Below, piece after piece: positions 9,417-18,582 of a stretch of DNA of 64,000 bases; the first letter of the stretch is position 1; each line of letters begins with the position of its first letter. The stretch lies in assembly GCF_001612635.1 (NCBI RefSeq), contig NZ_BDAV01000007.1:310001-374000 (forward strand), given 5' to 3'. The notes beneath the pieces are model-generated. The model did not search any database, was not told the DNA's origin, and saw only the letters and a program-made list of their open reading frames with translations. The translations under genes and the position numbers were made by a program. The DNA comes from Nocardia africana NBRC 100379 (lineage in GTDB: Bacteria; Actinomycetota; Actinomycetes; Mycobacteriales; Mycobacteriaceae).

Positions 9417-9819
9417 CTGCCCTCCTCTGCCCCGGCCCACGGGATCGCCGGGTCCGGGCGCGGTCGTTGGTGCGGAGTCCCTTCCAGGATGCGCCGATCG
9501 ACGCCGGCTCGCCGCAACCTACCGGGGCACGGCCGCACGGGACCGGGAGTCGGCGAGGGTCGCCACACGCCGGGAAACGTGCCGCACGATGTCGGGCGCC
9601 ACCTCGGGACCCACCACGGCCCGCGCCGTGTGACCCGAGCGTTCGACAATCGGAGTACTCCCGCAACCGTTCCCCGCCCGGTCGCCACGGACGCTGTAGG
9701 CCCCAGCCGCCATGCCGGTCCCCTCGGTCCCAGTGCCTCGGACCGCCTGGTACCCCCGCGCCACCGCGTCGCTCACATCGACGCGAACCAGCGGCCGGCG
9801 CGCGCGTGTCACCGAGCAG
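9417..9819. other. Non-coding stretch between aconitase and VOC genes
   Basis: About 400 bp with no gene I can support. A reverse-strand reading frame at 9519-9812 (97 codons, GTG start, 8 bp after the VOC stop and a GGAG upstream) is open, but its product is Arg/Ala/Val-rich and resembles no family I know, and overlapping frames are equally open as expected for GC-rich DNA. The promoter of the aconitase gene should lie at the low-coordinate end. Confidence 0.4.
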
Positions 9820-10569
9820 TCAGCTCCTGCTGCGCCGGAACACCTTGCCGCTCAGCGGGTCTCGCTCGGTGAGGCAGTACACCCCGCCGACCGGATCGTT
9901 CATCACCAGCCACTGCGCGCCGCGATGCACGCGCCGGGCGCCGAGGGATTCGTGCCAGGTCGCCACCGCCTCGGCGTCGCTGCAGGCGATATCGATATGG
10001 GCGCCCGGCTCCCGTTCGGTATCCAAGCGCTGCACCAGGATTCGCACCGGCAAGCGCGGGGGAACGAGCAGCCGGCTGAACTCGGACCGACCGGTGCGCT
10101 GCACGGGCCAGCCGGTGAGCGTGGCCCAGAATTCGACCTCGCCGTCGTAGCCGGACGGCCCGATGTCGAAGCAGAGCTGGTCGACGCGGCTGAGACTGCC
10201 GTCGGGCCCGGCCACCGGCGCCGGAATATGCCCGCCGTCGCCGGTGGTCAGGCAGAACGCCAGGCCGTGCGGTGAACGAACGAGCGACCAGGTGTCGTGG
10301 TCGGCGACCAGGGTCGCGCCGAGATCACGCGCCCTGCGGCGGGCGCGATCGAGATCGACGACATCGATATCGAGATGGGCGCCGCCGTCCCCGCCGACCG
10401 CCTGCGCCGCCTGGTAGGCGTCGCCGGTCGCCGGGTCGAGGGTCGCGAACTCGCCGTGCTCACCCTGGCGGGCCGACAGCTCGGTGCCGGTGACCGCCGA
10501 CCAGAAGGCGAACGCCTCGTCGAAACGTGCGGCGGGCCGGTCGATGTACATCCAGCTCCAGCGAATCAT
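9820..10569 (-). CDS. Double VOC (glyoxalase/bleomycin-resistance-like) domain protein
   Basis: 249-residue protein made of two tandem VOC modules: residues 1-115 (IRWSWMYIDRPAARFDEAFAFWSAVTG ... HLDIDVVDLDRA ... SPHGLAFCLT) and 125-249 (RVDQLCFDIG ... VEFWATLTGWPV ... HIDIACSDAEAVATWHESLGA ... DPVGGVYCLTERDP). Such proteins are cytosolic and bind metals or small hydrophobic ligands; the role is unknown. The start at 10569 is the usual family start (MIRW); an in-frame ATG at 10581 is the alternative. It diverges from pknK with about 230 bp between. No catalytic assignment is possible. Confidence 0.8.
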   Translation of the reverse strand: MIRWSWMYIDRPAARFDEAFAFWSAVTGTELSARQGEHGEFATLDPATGDAYQAAQAVGGDGGAHLDIDVVDLDRARRRARDLGATLVADHDTWSLVRSPHGLAFCLTTGDGGHIPAPVAGPDGSLSRVDQLCFDIGPSGYDGEVEFWATLTGWPVQRTGRSEFSRLLVPPRLPVRILVQRLDTEREPGAHIDIACSDAEAVATWHESLGARRVHRGAQWLVMNDPVGGVYCLTERDPLSGKVFRRSRS

Positions 10570-10738
10570 ATCTGACAGCATGCCGGCAGCCCCGGACGGC
10601 GACCACCCTCGTGCCCGGCACGGCACGCGAAACCCGTTGCGCCGCCTGCCCTTCGCCCGCGCATGTCGCGCGGACGCGTCGGCGCCGGCCGCCGGGCGGG
10701 CGCGCGGTTTCGGCCACCGGCATCCGCGCGGGCCGACC

Positions 10739-10744
10739 TATACT
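10739..10744 (+). promoter_or_regulatory. Candidate -10 element of pknK
   Basis: TATACT is a near-consensus -10 hexamer in an otherwise GC-rich stretch. It is followed by TTGACA at 10744-10749, which would be a -35 but has no matching -10 at 16-18 bp. If 10739-10744 is used, transcription would start near 10751 and give a leader of about 50 nt before the ATG at 10800. No good -35 is visible upstream. Confidence 0.4.
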
Positions 10745-10799
10745 TGACATACCAGCGCGACGGGCTCCGCGCCGAGCAGTACTGACGGAAACGGTGCCG

Positions 10800-13700
10800 A
10801 TGGCCGACAAGGATTCCATGGCGACCCAGCGCGACCGCTCCCTGGGGATCGACGAGGATCTGCGAGCGGCCGGGTTCGCCGATGCGCACATCATCGGGCG
10901 GGGCGGATTCGGCGTGGTGTACCGCTGCCGCGAACTGGCACTGGGCCGCACCGTCGCGGTGAAGGTGCTCACCGCCGCATCCGATTTCGGCCACGAGAAT
11001 CTCGAACGATTCCTTCGCGAGCAGCGGGCCATGGGCGGACTGCCGGAACATCCCAACATCGTCGCGATCCTGCAGGTCGGCACGACCGGCGACGGACGGC
11101 CCTTCCTGGTGATGCCGTATCACCCGAAAGGCTCGCTGGAACAGCGGATCCAGCACGGCGGGCCCCTGGATGTCACGACCGCGCTGCGGATTTCGGTGAA
11201 GCTGTCCGGCGCGCTGGAAACCGTGCACCGGGCGGGGATTCTGCATCGAGACATCAAGCCGGGCAACGTTCTTCTCACCGACTACGGCGAACCACAGCTG
11301 ACCGATTTCGGCATCGCCCGGGTGGAGGGCGGCTTCCGCACCACCACCGGAGTGGTCACGGCGTCGCCGGCGTTCACCGCTCCCGAGGTCCTGCGCGACG
11401 GCACCCCGTCGGTCGCCTCCGACATCTACAGCATGGGCGCCACGCTGTTCTGCATGCTCACCGGTCACGCCGCCTTCCAGCGCCGCTCCGGTGAACGGCT
11501 GGTCGCCCAGTTCGTGCGCATCACCGAGGAACCGGTTCCCGATCTGCGTCCCGGCGGCATCCCCGACGACATCTGCGAACTGATCGAGGACAGTATGGCC
11601 GCCGACCCGGCCCGGCGCCCGGCCTCGGCGGCGGTGTTCGGTGAGCGGGCGCAGCAGGTGCAACGCCACCGCGGACTTCGCGTGGACGATATGGCGATCT
11701 CGGCGCCGGAGCCGCCGGCGGCCGAACCGGCGGCCGCCGCCGATCGCGTCGGGGAACCGACCCGGCTCGGCCTGCTTCCCCCGGCCGATCTGGTGACCAC
11801 ACCGCCTGTCGCCGAAACCAAATTCCATCCCGCGCTGTCCCCGCGCCCGCTGGTCCGCCGATCCCGCCTGCTGGATTCGATGGACCCCGAGCGCTGGCCG
11901 CGGCTGATCGTCGTCCACGCGCCCGCCGGTTTCGGCAAGAGCACGCTCGCCGCCCAGTGGGGGCAGCGGATGGTGGACCGCGGGGTCGCCGCATGCTGGC
12001 TCAATATCGACGACGACGACAACAATCCGGTGTGGTTCCTGCTGCACCTGATCGAAGCCGTCGGCCGGGCGCGGCCGGCCCTGACCACCGAACTGTTGCG
12101 TGTCGTCGAGGAACACGGCAACGATGTGATGCGTTATGTGCTGACCACGCTGATCAACCGCATCCACGCCGACCGCGAACGGATCGTGATGATCATCGAG
12201 GACTGGCATCGCGTCACCGACGCCGATACCACCGCCGCACTGCGCTTCCTGATCGACAACGCCTGCCACCATCTGCAACTGCTGATCACCAGCCGCGAGA
12301 TGATCGGACTACCGCTCTCGGCCATCCGCGTGCGCGACGAGCTGATCGAAATCGATTCCGCCGCCTTGCGTTTCGACGAGTCCGAGACGGCGGATTTCCT
12401 GACCCGGGTGGGCGGGCTCGCGCTGGGGGCGGCGGATATCGACCGGCTGCGGACCGGCACCGACGGCTGGGTCGCCGGGCTGCAACTGGCGTCGATCTCA
12501 CTGCGCGGCCGCGACGACCCCGGTTCCGCGATCGCCACCATGTCCGGACGGCACCAGGCGATCAGCGAATATCTGACCGACAACGTGCTCGACGCACTCG
12601 AGCCCGGACTGCTGACCGCGCTGCTGGAAACCGCTGTCACCGACAAGATCTGCGGGCCCCTCGCGGCGGAGCTGACCGGACGGCCGCAGGGGCGGACGCT
12701 GCTCGAGGACATCGAGCGGCGCGACCTGTTCCTGCGCCGCCTCGACGACGACGGCGAATGGTTCCGTTACCACACGCTGTTCTCCGATTTCCTGCGGCAG
12801 CGGCTCGAGCGCGACCACCCCGAACGCGTGCCGCAGCTGCACCGTCGCGCCGCCGAATGGTTCGCCGCCAACGGCATGCTCAGCGAGGCGATCGACCACG
12901 CGATGGCCGCCGGGGAACCCGGGCGGGCGGTCGCGCTGGTCTCCGCCCACGCCCGCGAACTGGTGCAGCATTCGCATCTGGCCACATTGGTGGCGCTGGC
13001 GGCGAAACTGCCCGTCACCGACGCCGCCGCCGATCCGACCCTGCAGATCGCGCTGGCCTGGGCGGCGGTGCTGTTGCGGCGGCCGAGCCGCATGCATACC
13101 GCATTGCAGTTGGCACTGGCCGCCGATTCGGCGAAACAGCCTCCGGGACACCGGAAATCCGATCTCGCGGTCGAGGCGTCGATTCTGTGCGGGGTGGAGG
13201 CGGCGCTCGCCGATCACCTCGACGGCCTGGAGGACACCGTCGAGCAGAGTCGCGCCCGCGCCGAGTCGCTGGCGCCGTTCGTGCTGTCGGCGACGGCCAA
13301 CCTGGGCGCCTTCGCCGCACTGCACCGGTTCGACTTCGACCGCGTGCACGAATGGCACCGCTGGGGCCGGACCTATTTCCGCCATATCACCGGGGCGCTG
13401 AGCATCATGTACAGCCACTGTTTCGCGGGGATGGCGGCGCGTGAGCAACTCGCCGAGGAGGCGGCCGAGGAGCATTTCCGCACGGCCCTGCATCTGGCGC
13501 GCACCACGACCGGGGAAAGTTCCTTCACCGCCCGCCTGGCCTCGGCCGCACTCGGCGATTTCCTCTACGACCGCGGTGAGATCGCGGAGGCGCAGCATCT
13601 GCTCGACGTCGCGCTGGAATTCGGATTCGAGGGTGGCACAGTCGATTTCCTGACCGGGGTCTACGGCACCGGTGCGCGCATCAAGGCACTGCGCGGGGAT

Positions 13701-14234
13701 CGCGCCGCCGCGCAGCGTCTGCTCGCCGACGGCGACGAGGTCGCCACCGCACACGCCCTGCCGCGATTGTCGGCACGCATCGAACTCGAGCGGATCCGGC
13801 TCGGGATCGGCGAGTTCGTTCCCGGCGAGCCGGCCGACGCGGGCGCAGCGGAGGACGGCGTGGCCACCGCGATTCGTGAACTCACCGAGGAAGCGGCCAT
13901 CCGGTGGCTGCTGCGAACGGATCCCGAACGGGCACTGCTGCGCGCCCACGCGCTGCGACGGTCGATCGATGCCGCCGCGCGCCCGCGCGCCGCCCTGTGC
14001 GCCACGGTGTTGACCGCGCATTGCCTCGAGACCGTGGGCCGGCCGGAGGAGGCGGAGGCGGTTCTCGCGCCGGCCCTGCGCCGCTGCGTCGAAGTGGGAC
14101 TGGTGCGCCCGCTGCTCGACGAGGGCCCGGCACTGCTCGCCGTCGTCCGGCGGCTCTCGGCCGGCACGGGGCGAAAAGCCTTGGGGCAGCCCGCGATCGC
14201 GCTCCCGCGGGCCGTCCTCGACCACCTCGGGTGA
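10800..14234 (+). CDS. pknK: PknK-type serine/threonine kinase with AAA/STAND and TPR regions
   Basis: 1144-residue regulator closely resembling Mycobacterium tuberculosis PknK (about 1110 residues). Domain order: Ser/Thr kinase (residues 25-290) with glycine loop GRGGFGVVY, Lys55, catalytic HRDIKPGN (Asp151), DFG at 169-171, a Thr-rich activation loop TTTG (181-184) and TAPEV; a Pro/Ala linker (300-345); a MalT-like nucleotide-binding region with Walker A APAGFGKST (374-382) and Walker B-like IVMIIEDWH; then alpha-helical TPR-like repeats to the C-terminus. As in PknK there is no C-terminal LuxR DNA-binding domain. Cytosolic or membrane-associated, with no transmembrane helix. PknK phosphorylates regulators and slows growth in mycobacteria; the same role is inferred. 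Confidence 0.93.
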   Translation: MADKDSMATQRDRSLGIDEDLRAAGFADAHIIGRGGFGVVYRCRELALGRTVAVKVLTAASDFGHENLERFLREQRAMGGLPEHPNIVAILQVGTTGDGRPFLVMPYHPKGSLEQRIQHGGPLDVTTALRISVKLSGALETVHRAGILHRDIKPGNVLLTDYGEPQLTDFGIARVEGGFRTTTGVVTASPAFTAPEVLRDGTPSVASDIYSMGATLFCMLTGHAAFQRRSGERLVAQFVRITEEPVPDLRPGGIPDDICELIEDSMAADPARRPASAAVFGERAQQVQRHRGLRVDDMAISAPEPPAAEPAAAADRVGEPTRLGLLPPADLVTTPPVAETKFHPALSPRPLVRRSRLLDSMDPERWPRLIVVHAPAGFGKSTLAAQWGQRMVDRGVAACWLNIDDDDNNPVWFLLHLIEAVGRARPALTTELLRVVEEHGNDVMRYVLTTLINRIHADRERIVMIIEDWHRVTDADTTAALRFLIDNACHHLQLLITSREMIGLPLSAIRVRDELIEIDSAALRFDESETADFLTRVGGLALGAADIDRLRTGTDGWVAGLQLASISLRGRDDPGSAIATMSGRHQAISEYLTDNVLDALEPGLLTALLETAVTDKICGPLAAELTGRPQGRTLLEDIERRDLFLRRLDDDGEWFRYHTLFSDFLRQRLERDHPERVPQLHRRAAEWFAANGMLSEAIDHAMAAGEPGRAVALVSAHARELVQHSHLATLVALAAKLPVTDAAADPTLQIALAWAAVLLRRPSRMHTALQLALAADSAKQPPGHRKSDLAVEASILCGVEAALADHLDGLEDTVEQSRARAESLAPFVLSATANLGAFAALHRFDFDRVHEWHRWGRTYFRHITGALSIMYSHCFAGMAAREQLAEEAAEEHFRTALHLARTTTGESSFTARLASAALGDFLYDRGEIAEAQHLLDVALEFGFEGGTVDFLTGVYGTGARIKALRGDRAAAQRLLADGDEVATAHALPRLSARIELERIRLGIGEFVPGEPADAGAAEDGVATAIRELTEEAAIRWLLRTDPERALLRAHALRRSIDAAARPRAALCATVLTAHCLETVGRPEEAEAVLAPALRRCVEVGLVRPLLDEGPALLAVVRRLSAGTGRKALGQPAIALPRAVLDHLG

Positions 14235-14246
14235 GTCCCCGGCCGG

Positions 14247-15014
14247 TCAGGAGGGGACGTCGGTGCGCGTCACGGTCAGCCCCGCGGCGCGCGCCAGCCC
14301 GGCGAACACCACGGCGTCGTGGACGGCCGCGCCGCCCGGATCGTTGTTGAAGTACACGTAACCGTCGGCGGGACCGAAGGTGTCCGCCAGCCGGTGCGCC
14401 CACGCGGTCAGGGCACGCCGGCCGTAGCGGGGTTGCGGCCGGGCCAGTCCGGAATGCAGGCGCAGATACGACCAGTCGGTGGTGCGCCACAGCGGCGTCA
14501 CCGGGCGCGAGCGCGCATCCGCCCAGCACAGCGCGGCGCCGCGCTCCTCCAGCACGGCACGGATGCGCGGTGTCCACCACGACTCGTGGCGCGGTTCGAC
14601 GGCCACCCGCACGGTCGCGGGAAACTGCCGCAGACAGTCGTCGAGCAGCCCCGCGTCCGCCCGCAGGGTCGGCGGCAGTTGCACCAGGATCGGACCCAGC
14701 CGATCCCCCAGTCCCGCGGCGTGATCGAGGAGCCGCTGCACCGGCTCGGCCGGTTCGCGTAGTCGCTTGACGTGGGTGAGGAAGCGGCTGGCCTTCACGG
14801 CCACGACGAAATCGGCGGGCGTGCGTTCCCGCCAGGCCGCGAACACCTCGCGACTGGGCAGCCGATAGAAGGCGTTGTTGCTTTCGACGGTCGCGAACGC
14901 GGCCGCATACTGTTCCAGCCACAGCCGCTGCGGCACGCCCGGCGGGTAGAGCACGCCGCGCCAGTCCCGGTACTGCCAGCCGGAGGTCCCGACGAACAGG
15001 GTCACACCGTTCAT
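14247..15014 (-). CDS. DUF72 family protein
   Basis: 255-residue TIM-barrel-like DUF72 protein. Family features are FVGTSGWQYRDWRGVLYPP at the N-terminus, FATVESNNAFYRLPS, the FVVAVKASRFLTHVKRL block, ILVQLPPTLRAD and the C-terminal YVYFNNDPGGAAV (NN-D motif). Full length. Function unknown; some DUF72 (YecE-like) proteins sit near DNA-repair or FeS genes. It is divergent from the thioesterase gene, and the palindrome at 15063-15080 lies 49 bp upstream of its start. It converges with pknK 12 bp from the stop. Confidence 0.88.
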   Translation of the reverse strand: MNGVTLFVGTSGWQYRDWRGVLYPPGVPQRLWLEQYAAAFATVESNNAFYRLPSREVFAAWRERTPADFVVAVKASRFLTHVKRLREPAEPVQRLLDHAAGLGDRLGPILVQLPPTLRADAGLLDDCLRQFPATVRVAVEPRHESWWTPRIRAVLEERGAALCWADARSRPVTPLWRTTDWSYLRLHSGLARPQPRYGRRALTAWAHRLADTFGPADGYVYFNNDPGGAAVHDAVVFAGLARAAGLTVTRTDVPS

Positions 15015-15062
15015 GGAACCAGACTCGTCGCGGCCGCGCTCGGACCCGGCCCGACCCCCGCC

Positions 15063-15080
15063 CTATAACAATCGTTATAG
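15063..15080 (+). promoter_or_regulatory. 18-bp palindromic operator between DUF72 and thioesterase genes
   Basis: CTATAAC-AATC-GTTATAG is a perfect inverted repeat with 7-bp arms, in the 109-bp gap between two divergent genes. A further half-site GTTATA lies at 15088-15093. AT-rich arms in GC-rich DNA and the overlap with likely promoter hexamers (TATAAC) suggest binding by a TetR- or MarR-type repressor controlling one or both genes. No regulator gene is adjacent. Confidence 0.6.
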
Positions 15081-15123
15081 TCGGTGCGTTATATGCGGCC
15101 GTGTAACCAAGGAGTACTCGCTC

Positions 15124-15948
15124 GTGAATCCGACCGATATCGGCACCCACCCGTTCGATCTCGCCACGGCGCCGGCACCCGCCGGTGCGGGCCGCTATCT
15201 GGGCCGGACCACGGCGGAGTATTCGAATATGGTGGGCCCCTTCGGCGGAGTCACCGCGGCCACCGCCTTGCGCGCGGTCCTCGACGATCCGCGGTGCGTG
15301 GCCGAACCGGTGTCGATCACCGTCAACTACGCCGGCGCCATCGCCGACGGTCCGTTCACGATCGACAGCCGGCCGGTCCGGACCAATCGCAGCACCCAGC
15401 ACTGGACGCTGACCCTCACCCAGGACGACGCGGTGACGACCACCGCGACCGTCGTCTGCGGCGCCCGGCGGCCCACCTGGTCCGATACCGAGATCGAACC
15501 GCCGGCCGCGCCGCCCGCCGAATCGGTGGCCGTGGCGCCACCGCCGGAGTTCCCGGTGTGGATGCGCAACTACGAGATGCGATTCGTCGAAGGTGGCGGG
15601 CCGATCACGTCGGATCCCCAGGAACAGCCGACCTCCACGACCACGCTGTGGGTGCGCGACCTCCCGGCCCGCCCGGTGGACTTTCCCGCGGTGACCGCCC
15701 TGGCCGATGTGTTCATCCCGCGGGTGATGGTGCGGCAGGGCCGGATGGTCGCGGCCAGTACCGTCTCGCTCACCGTGTACTTCCACGCCGATGCGGCCGC
15801 TCTCGCCGCCCACGGGGACCGTCCGGTGCTCGCCACCGCCCGGGGACAGCATTTCGGCGGCGGCTACTTCGATCAGTCCGCACAGCTGTGGGGCGCAGAC
15901 GGCAGGCCGCTGGCCACCACTCACCAACTGGTCTACTTCAAGGACTGA
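15124..15948 (+). CDS. Acyl-CoA thioesterase, double hotdog (TesB-like)
   Basis: 274-residue TesB-like thioesterase. The N-terminal hotdog half (residues 20-115) has YSNMVGPFGGVTAATALRAVL and the C-terminal half (125-274) ends FGGGYFDQSAQLWGADGRPLATTHQLVYFKD, where the conserved Asp and Gln/Thr of the TesB active site lie. It would hydrolyse acyl-CoA in the cytosol. The GTG at 15124 is chosen because AAGGAG (15109-15114) precedes it by 9 nt; the open frame extends to 15013 but has no family sequence there. Likely regulated through the 15063-15080 palindrome. Confidence 0.88.
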   Translation: MNPTDIGTHPFDLATAPAPAGAGRYLGRTTAEYSNMVGPFGGVTAATALRAVLDDPRCVAEPVSITVNYAGAIADGPFTIDSRPVRTNRSTQHWTLTLTQDDAVTTTATVVCGARRPTWSDTEIEPPAAPPAESVAVAPPPEFPVWMRNYEMRFVEGGGPITSDPQEQPTSTTTLWVRDLPARPVDFPAVTALADVFIPRVMVRQGRMVAASTVSLTVYFHADAAALAAHGDRPVLATARGQHFGGGYFDQSAQLWGADGRPLATTHQLVYFKD

Positions 15949-15988
15949 ACCCGGCATCGCGACCGGGCGCAGCGGGTATGCCCCGAGC

Positions 15989-17434
15989 ATGCAGTGGTTC
16001 ACGGCGCCGGAGTACTGGTTCGCGCGCGAGGTGTTCCAACGCGGCCTCGCGGTCGTCTATCTGATCGCGTTCGTGGGCGCCGCGCGGCAGTTCCGCGCGC
16101 TCATCGGCGCCGGGGGCATGCTGCCGGTGCCCGCCTTCCTGGCCCGGTCCTCGTTCCGGAGCTCGCCGAGCCTGTTCCATCTGCACTATTCGGACCGGTT
16201 CTTCGCCGGTGTCTCCTGGACGGGGGCGGCACTGGCGATGGCGCTGGTGGCGGGCGCGGACGATCACGTGCCGCTGTGGGCGGCGATGCTGCTGTGGCTG
16301 GCGGCGTGGGCGCTGTATCTGTCGATCGTCAATGTGGGCCAGGCCTGGTATTCGTTCGGGTGGGAATCGCTGCTGCTGGAGACGGGATTCCTGGCGATCT
16401 TCCTCGGCAACGATCGCACCGCGCCACCGATTCTGGTGCTGTGGCTGGCGCGCTGGTTGCTGTTCCGGGTGGAGTTCGGCGCGGGATTGATCAAACTGCG
16501 CGGCGACCCGTGCTGGCGCGATCTGACCTGCCTGTACTACCACCATGAAACCCAGCCCATGCCCGGCCCGCTGAGCTGGCTGTTCCACCACCTGCCCGCA
16601 CCGCTGCACCGCGTGGAGGTGGCCGCGAACCACATCGCCCAGCTGGTCGTGCCGTTCGCACTGTTCACCCCGCAGCCGATCGCGAGTATCGCCGCGGCCG
16701 TCGTCGTGATCACCCAGCTGTGGCTGGTCGCCTCCGGAAATTTCGCCTGGCTCAACTGGTTGACGATCCTGCTCGCCTGTACCGCGATCGACGCCCGCTC
16801 GGCCGCGTACTTCCTGCCGCTGGCCGACCAGCCCGCGTTCCAGGATCCGCCGACGTGGTTCGTCGCGGTGGTCTGCGCCTTCACGGCCGCGGTGGTCGTG
16901 CTCAGCTACTGGCCGATACGGAACCTGCTGTCCGGGCACCAGCGGATGAACGCCAGCTTCAATCGATACCACCTGGTCAACACCTACGGCGCGTTCGGGC
17001 GGATCGAGCGCCGGCGATGGGAACTGGTGGTGGAGGGCACCGACGACCGGCACATCACCGAGCAAACCCAGTGGCAGGAATACGATTTCAAGGGCAAGCC
17101 CGGTGATCCGCACCGGCTGCCCCGCCAATGGGCGCCCTACCATCTGCGCCTGGACTGGCTGATGTGGTTCGCCGCCATCTCCCCGATCTACGCCCGCTCC
17201 TGGCTGGGCCCGTTCCTGCGGCGACTGCTGATCAACGACCCGGACACGCTGCGACTGTTGCGGCACAATCCTTTCCCGGACTCCCCGCCCGCCCATGTCC
17301 GCGTCCGCCAGTACCTCTACCGATTCAGCACTCGGGAGGAACTGCGCCACGACCACGTGTGGTGGCACCGCGACGCGGTCGGCGACTACGTGCCACCCAC
17401 CGCCCTCGCCTCCCCGCGCATCCGGCACGGCTGA
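15989..17434 (+). CDS. Lipase maturation factor (LMF1-like) membrane protein
   Basis: 481-residue polytopic membrane protein resembling vertebrate lipase maturation factor 1/2 and its bacterial homologues. About eight helices fill residues 15-320. Diagnostic pieces are YSFGWESLLLETGFLAIFLG, the VEFGAGLIKLRGDPCWRDLTCLYYHHETQPMPGPLSWLFHHLP block and FNRYHLVNTYGAFGRIERRRWELVVEGT; a soluble C-terminal domain (365-481) includes QWQEYDFKGKPGDPHRLPRQWAPYHLRLDWLMWF. The start at 15989 begins MQWFTAPEYWFAREVF as in relatives. In animals LMF1 assists lipase folding in the ER; in actinobacteria the role is unknown, perhaps folding or redox of exported proteins. Confidence 0.88.
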   Translation: MQWFTAPEYWFAREVFQRGLAVVYLIAFVGAARQFRALIGAGGMLPVPAFLARSSFRSSPSLFHLHYSDRFFAGVSWTGAALAMALVAGADDHVPLWAAMLLWLAAWALYLSIVNVGQAWYSFGWESLLLETGFLAIFLGNDRTAPPILVLWLARWLLFRVEFGAGLIKLRGDPCWRDLTCLYYHHETQPMPGPLSWLFHHLPAPLHRVEVAANHIAQLVVPFALFTPQPIASIAAAVVVITQLWLVASGNFAWLNWLTILLACTAIDARSAAYFLPLADQPAFQDPPTWFVAVVCAFTAAVVVLSYWPIRNLLSGHQRMNASFNRYHLVNTYGAFGRIERRRWELVVEGTDDRHITEQTQWQEYDFKGKPGDPHRLPRQWAPYHLRLDWLMWFAAISPIYARSWLGPFLRRLLINDPDTLRLLRHNPFPDSPPAHVRVRQYLYRFSTREELRHDHVWWHRDAVGDYVPPTALASPRIRHG

Positions 17435-17457
17435 CCTCGCCGGCAGCCCCAGCCCGA

Positions 17458-18582
17458 TCAGGCCGGCACCGAGCGCTGCCCGACGCCGACGTATTCGCCC
17501 AGCGGGCGGATCAGCGCGTTCGAGGCGCCCTGTTCGATGATGTGGGCGGCCCAGCCGGTGGTCCGGCTCATGACGAAGATCGGGGTGAAGGTCTCGATAT
17601 CGAATCCCAGCAGGTAATACGCGGGGGCGGTGGGAAAATCGAGATTCGGCGCGATCCCGGTGGCCTCGGCCATCGTGCGCTCGAGTGTCTCGTAGATGCG
17701 CACCCAGCGGCCGCCGTCGGTGGCGGCGGCGATGTCGAGCAGCGCCTGCTTCATCGTCGGCACCCGGGAATCGCCGTTCTTGTAGACCCGGTGACCGAAC
17801 CCCATCACCTTCTGCTTGTCCGCCAGCTTCTTCCGCAGCCACGCCTCGGCTCGCTCGGGCTCGCCGATCTCGAGCATGTCACGCATGACCGCCTCGTTGG
17901 CCCCGCCGTGCAGCGGCCCCTTCAGCGCGCCGATGGCCGCGGTGACCGCACTGTAGATATCCGACTGCGTCGAGGTCACCACGCGCGCGGCGAATGTCGA
18001 GGCGTTGAAACTGTGCTCCGCGTAGAGAATCAGCGAGACCTCGAACGCTTTCACCAGCTCCGGGGCGGGCACGGTCCCGAAACACATGTTCAGGAAATTC
18101 TGCGCATATCCCAGATGCGAATGCGGCGCGATCGGATCCAGTCCGTGCCGGCGACGATGGTCGGCGGCCACAATGGTCGGCAGCACCGCCAGCATACGTA
18201 AAGCCTTGGTGCGGTTGGCTTTCGGCGAATTGTCGTCCTCGAGCGGATCCTCGGCGCCGAGGTAGCTGATCGCGGTACGCACCACATCCATCGGGTGGCA
18301 GGTGTCGGGCAGTTTCGTCACCAGCGACAGCAGCGACCGATCGACCCGTCGCGCCGCGCGTTCCTGCTGGCAGAACCGTTCCAGCTGGGCGTCGTTCGGC
18401 AGTTCGCCGTACCACAGCAGGTAGGCGACCTGTTCGAAACCGCAGTGTGCCGCCAGGTCCTGGACGGCGTATCCGCGATAGGTCAGCGAATTCGTTTCCG
18501 GCACCACCTTGGATATCGCGGTGGTGTCGACGACGACGCCCGCCAGGCCCTTGTTGACCACCGGAGTCGCGGCCTTCGTCAT
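17458..18582 (-). CDS. prpC: 2-methylcitrate synthase/citrate synthase
   Basis: 374-residue citrate-synthase-family enzyme that condenses propionyl-CoA (and acetyl-CoA) with oxaloacetate. Catalytic blocks are LYAEHSFNASTFAARV (His), the GPLHGGANEAVM loop (His) and MGFGHRVYKNGDSR, with an essential Asp expected in LDFPTAPAYYLLG. The start ATG at 18582 has AAGGAA a few bases upstream and abuts the prpB stop (TGATG), so it is the last gene of the prpD-prpB-prpC operon. Length and sequence match the mycobacterial PrpC type rather than the main citrate synthase GltA2. Confidence 0.92.
   Translation of the reverse strand: MTKAATPVVNKGLAGVVVDTTAISKVVPETNSLTYRGYAVQDLAAHCGFEQVAYLLWYGELPNDAQLERFCQQERAARRVDRSLLSLVTKLPDTCHPMDVVRTAISYLGAEDPLEDDNSPKANRTKALRMLAVLPTIVAADHRRRHGLDPIAPHSHLGYAQNFLNMCFGTVPAPELVKAFEVSLILYAEHSFNASTFAARVVTSTQSDIYSAVTAAIGALKGPLHGGANEAVMRDMLEIGEPERAEAWLRKKLADKQKVMGFGHRVYKNGDSRVPTMKQALLDIAAATDGGRWVRIYETLERTMAEATGIAPNLDFPTAPAYYLLGFDIETFTPIFVMSRTTGWAAHIIEQGASNALIRPLGEYVGVGQRSVPA

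Noticed and set aside
9519..9812. Reverse-strand 97-codon frame after the VOC gene
   Set aside because: A possible ribosome-binding site exists, but the product resembles no family and competing frames are equally open.
10744..10749. TTGACA as a -35 for pknK
   Set aside because: No -10 at 16-18 bp; the overlapping TATACT is a better -10 candidate.
12498..14225. Reverse-strand frame of 575 codons opposite pknK
   Set aside because: Antisense shadow of a strongly conserved kinase gene; Arg/Gln-rich composition.
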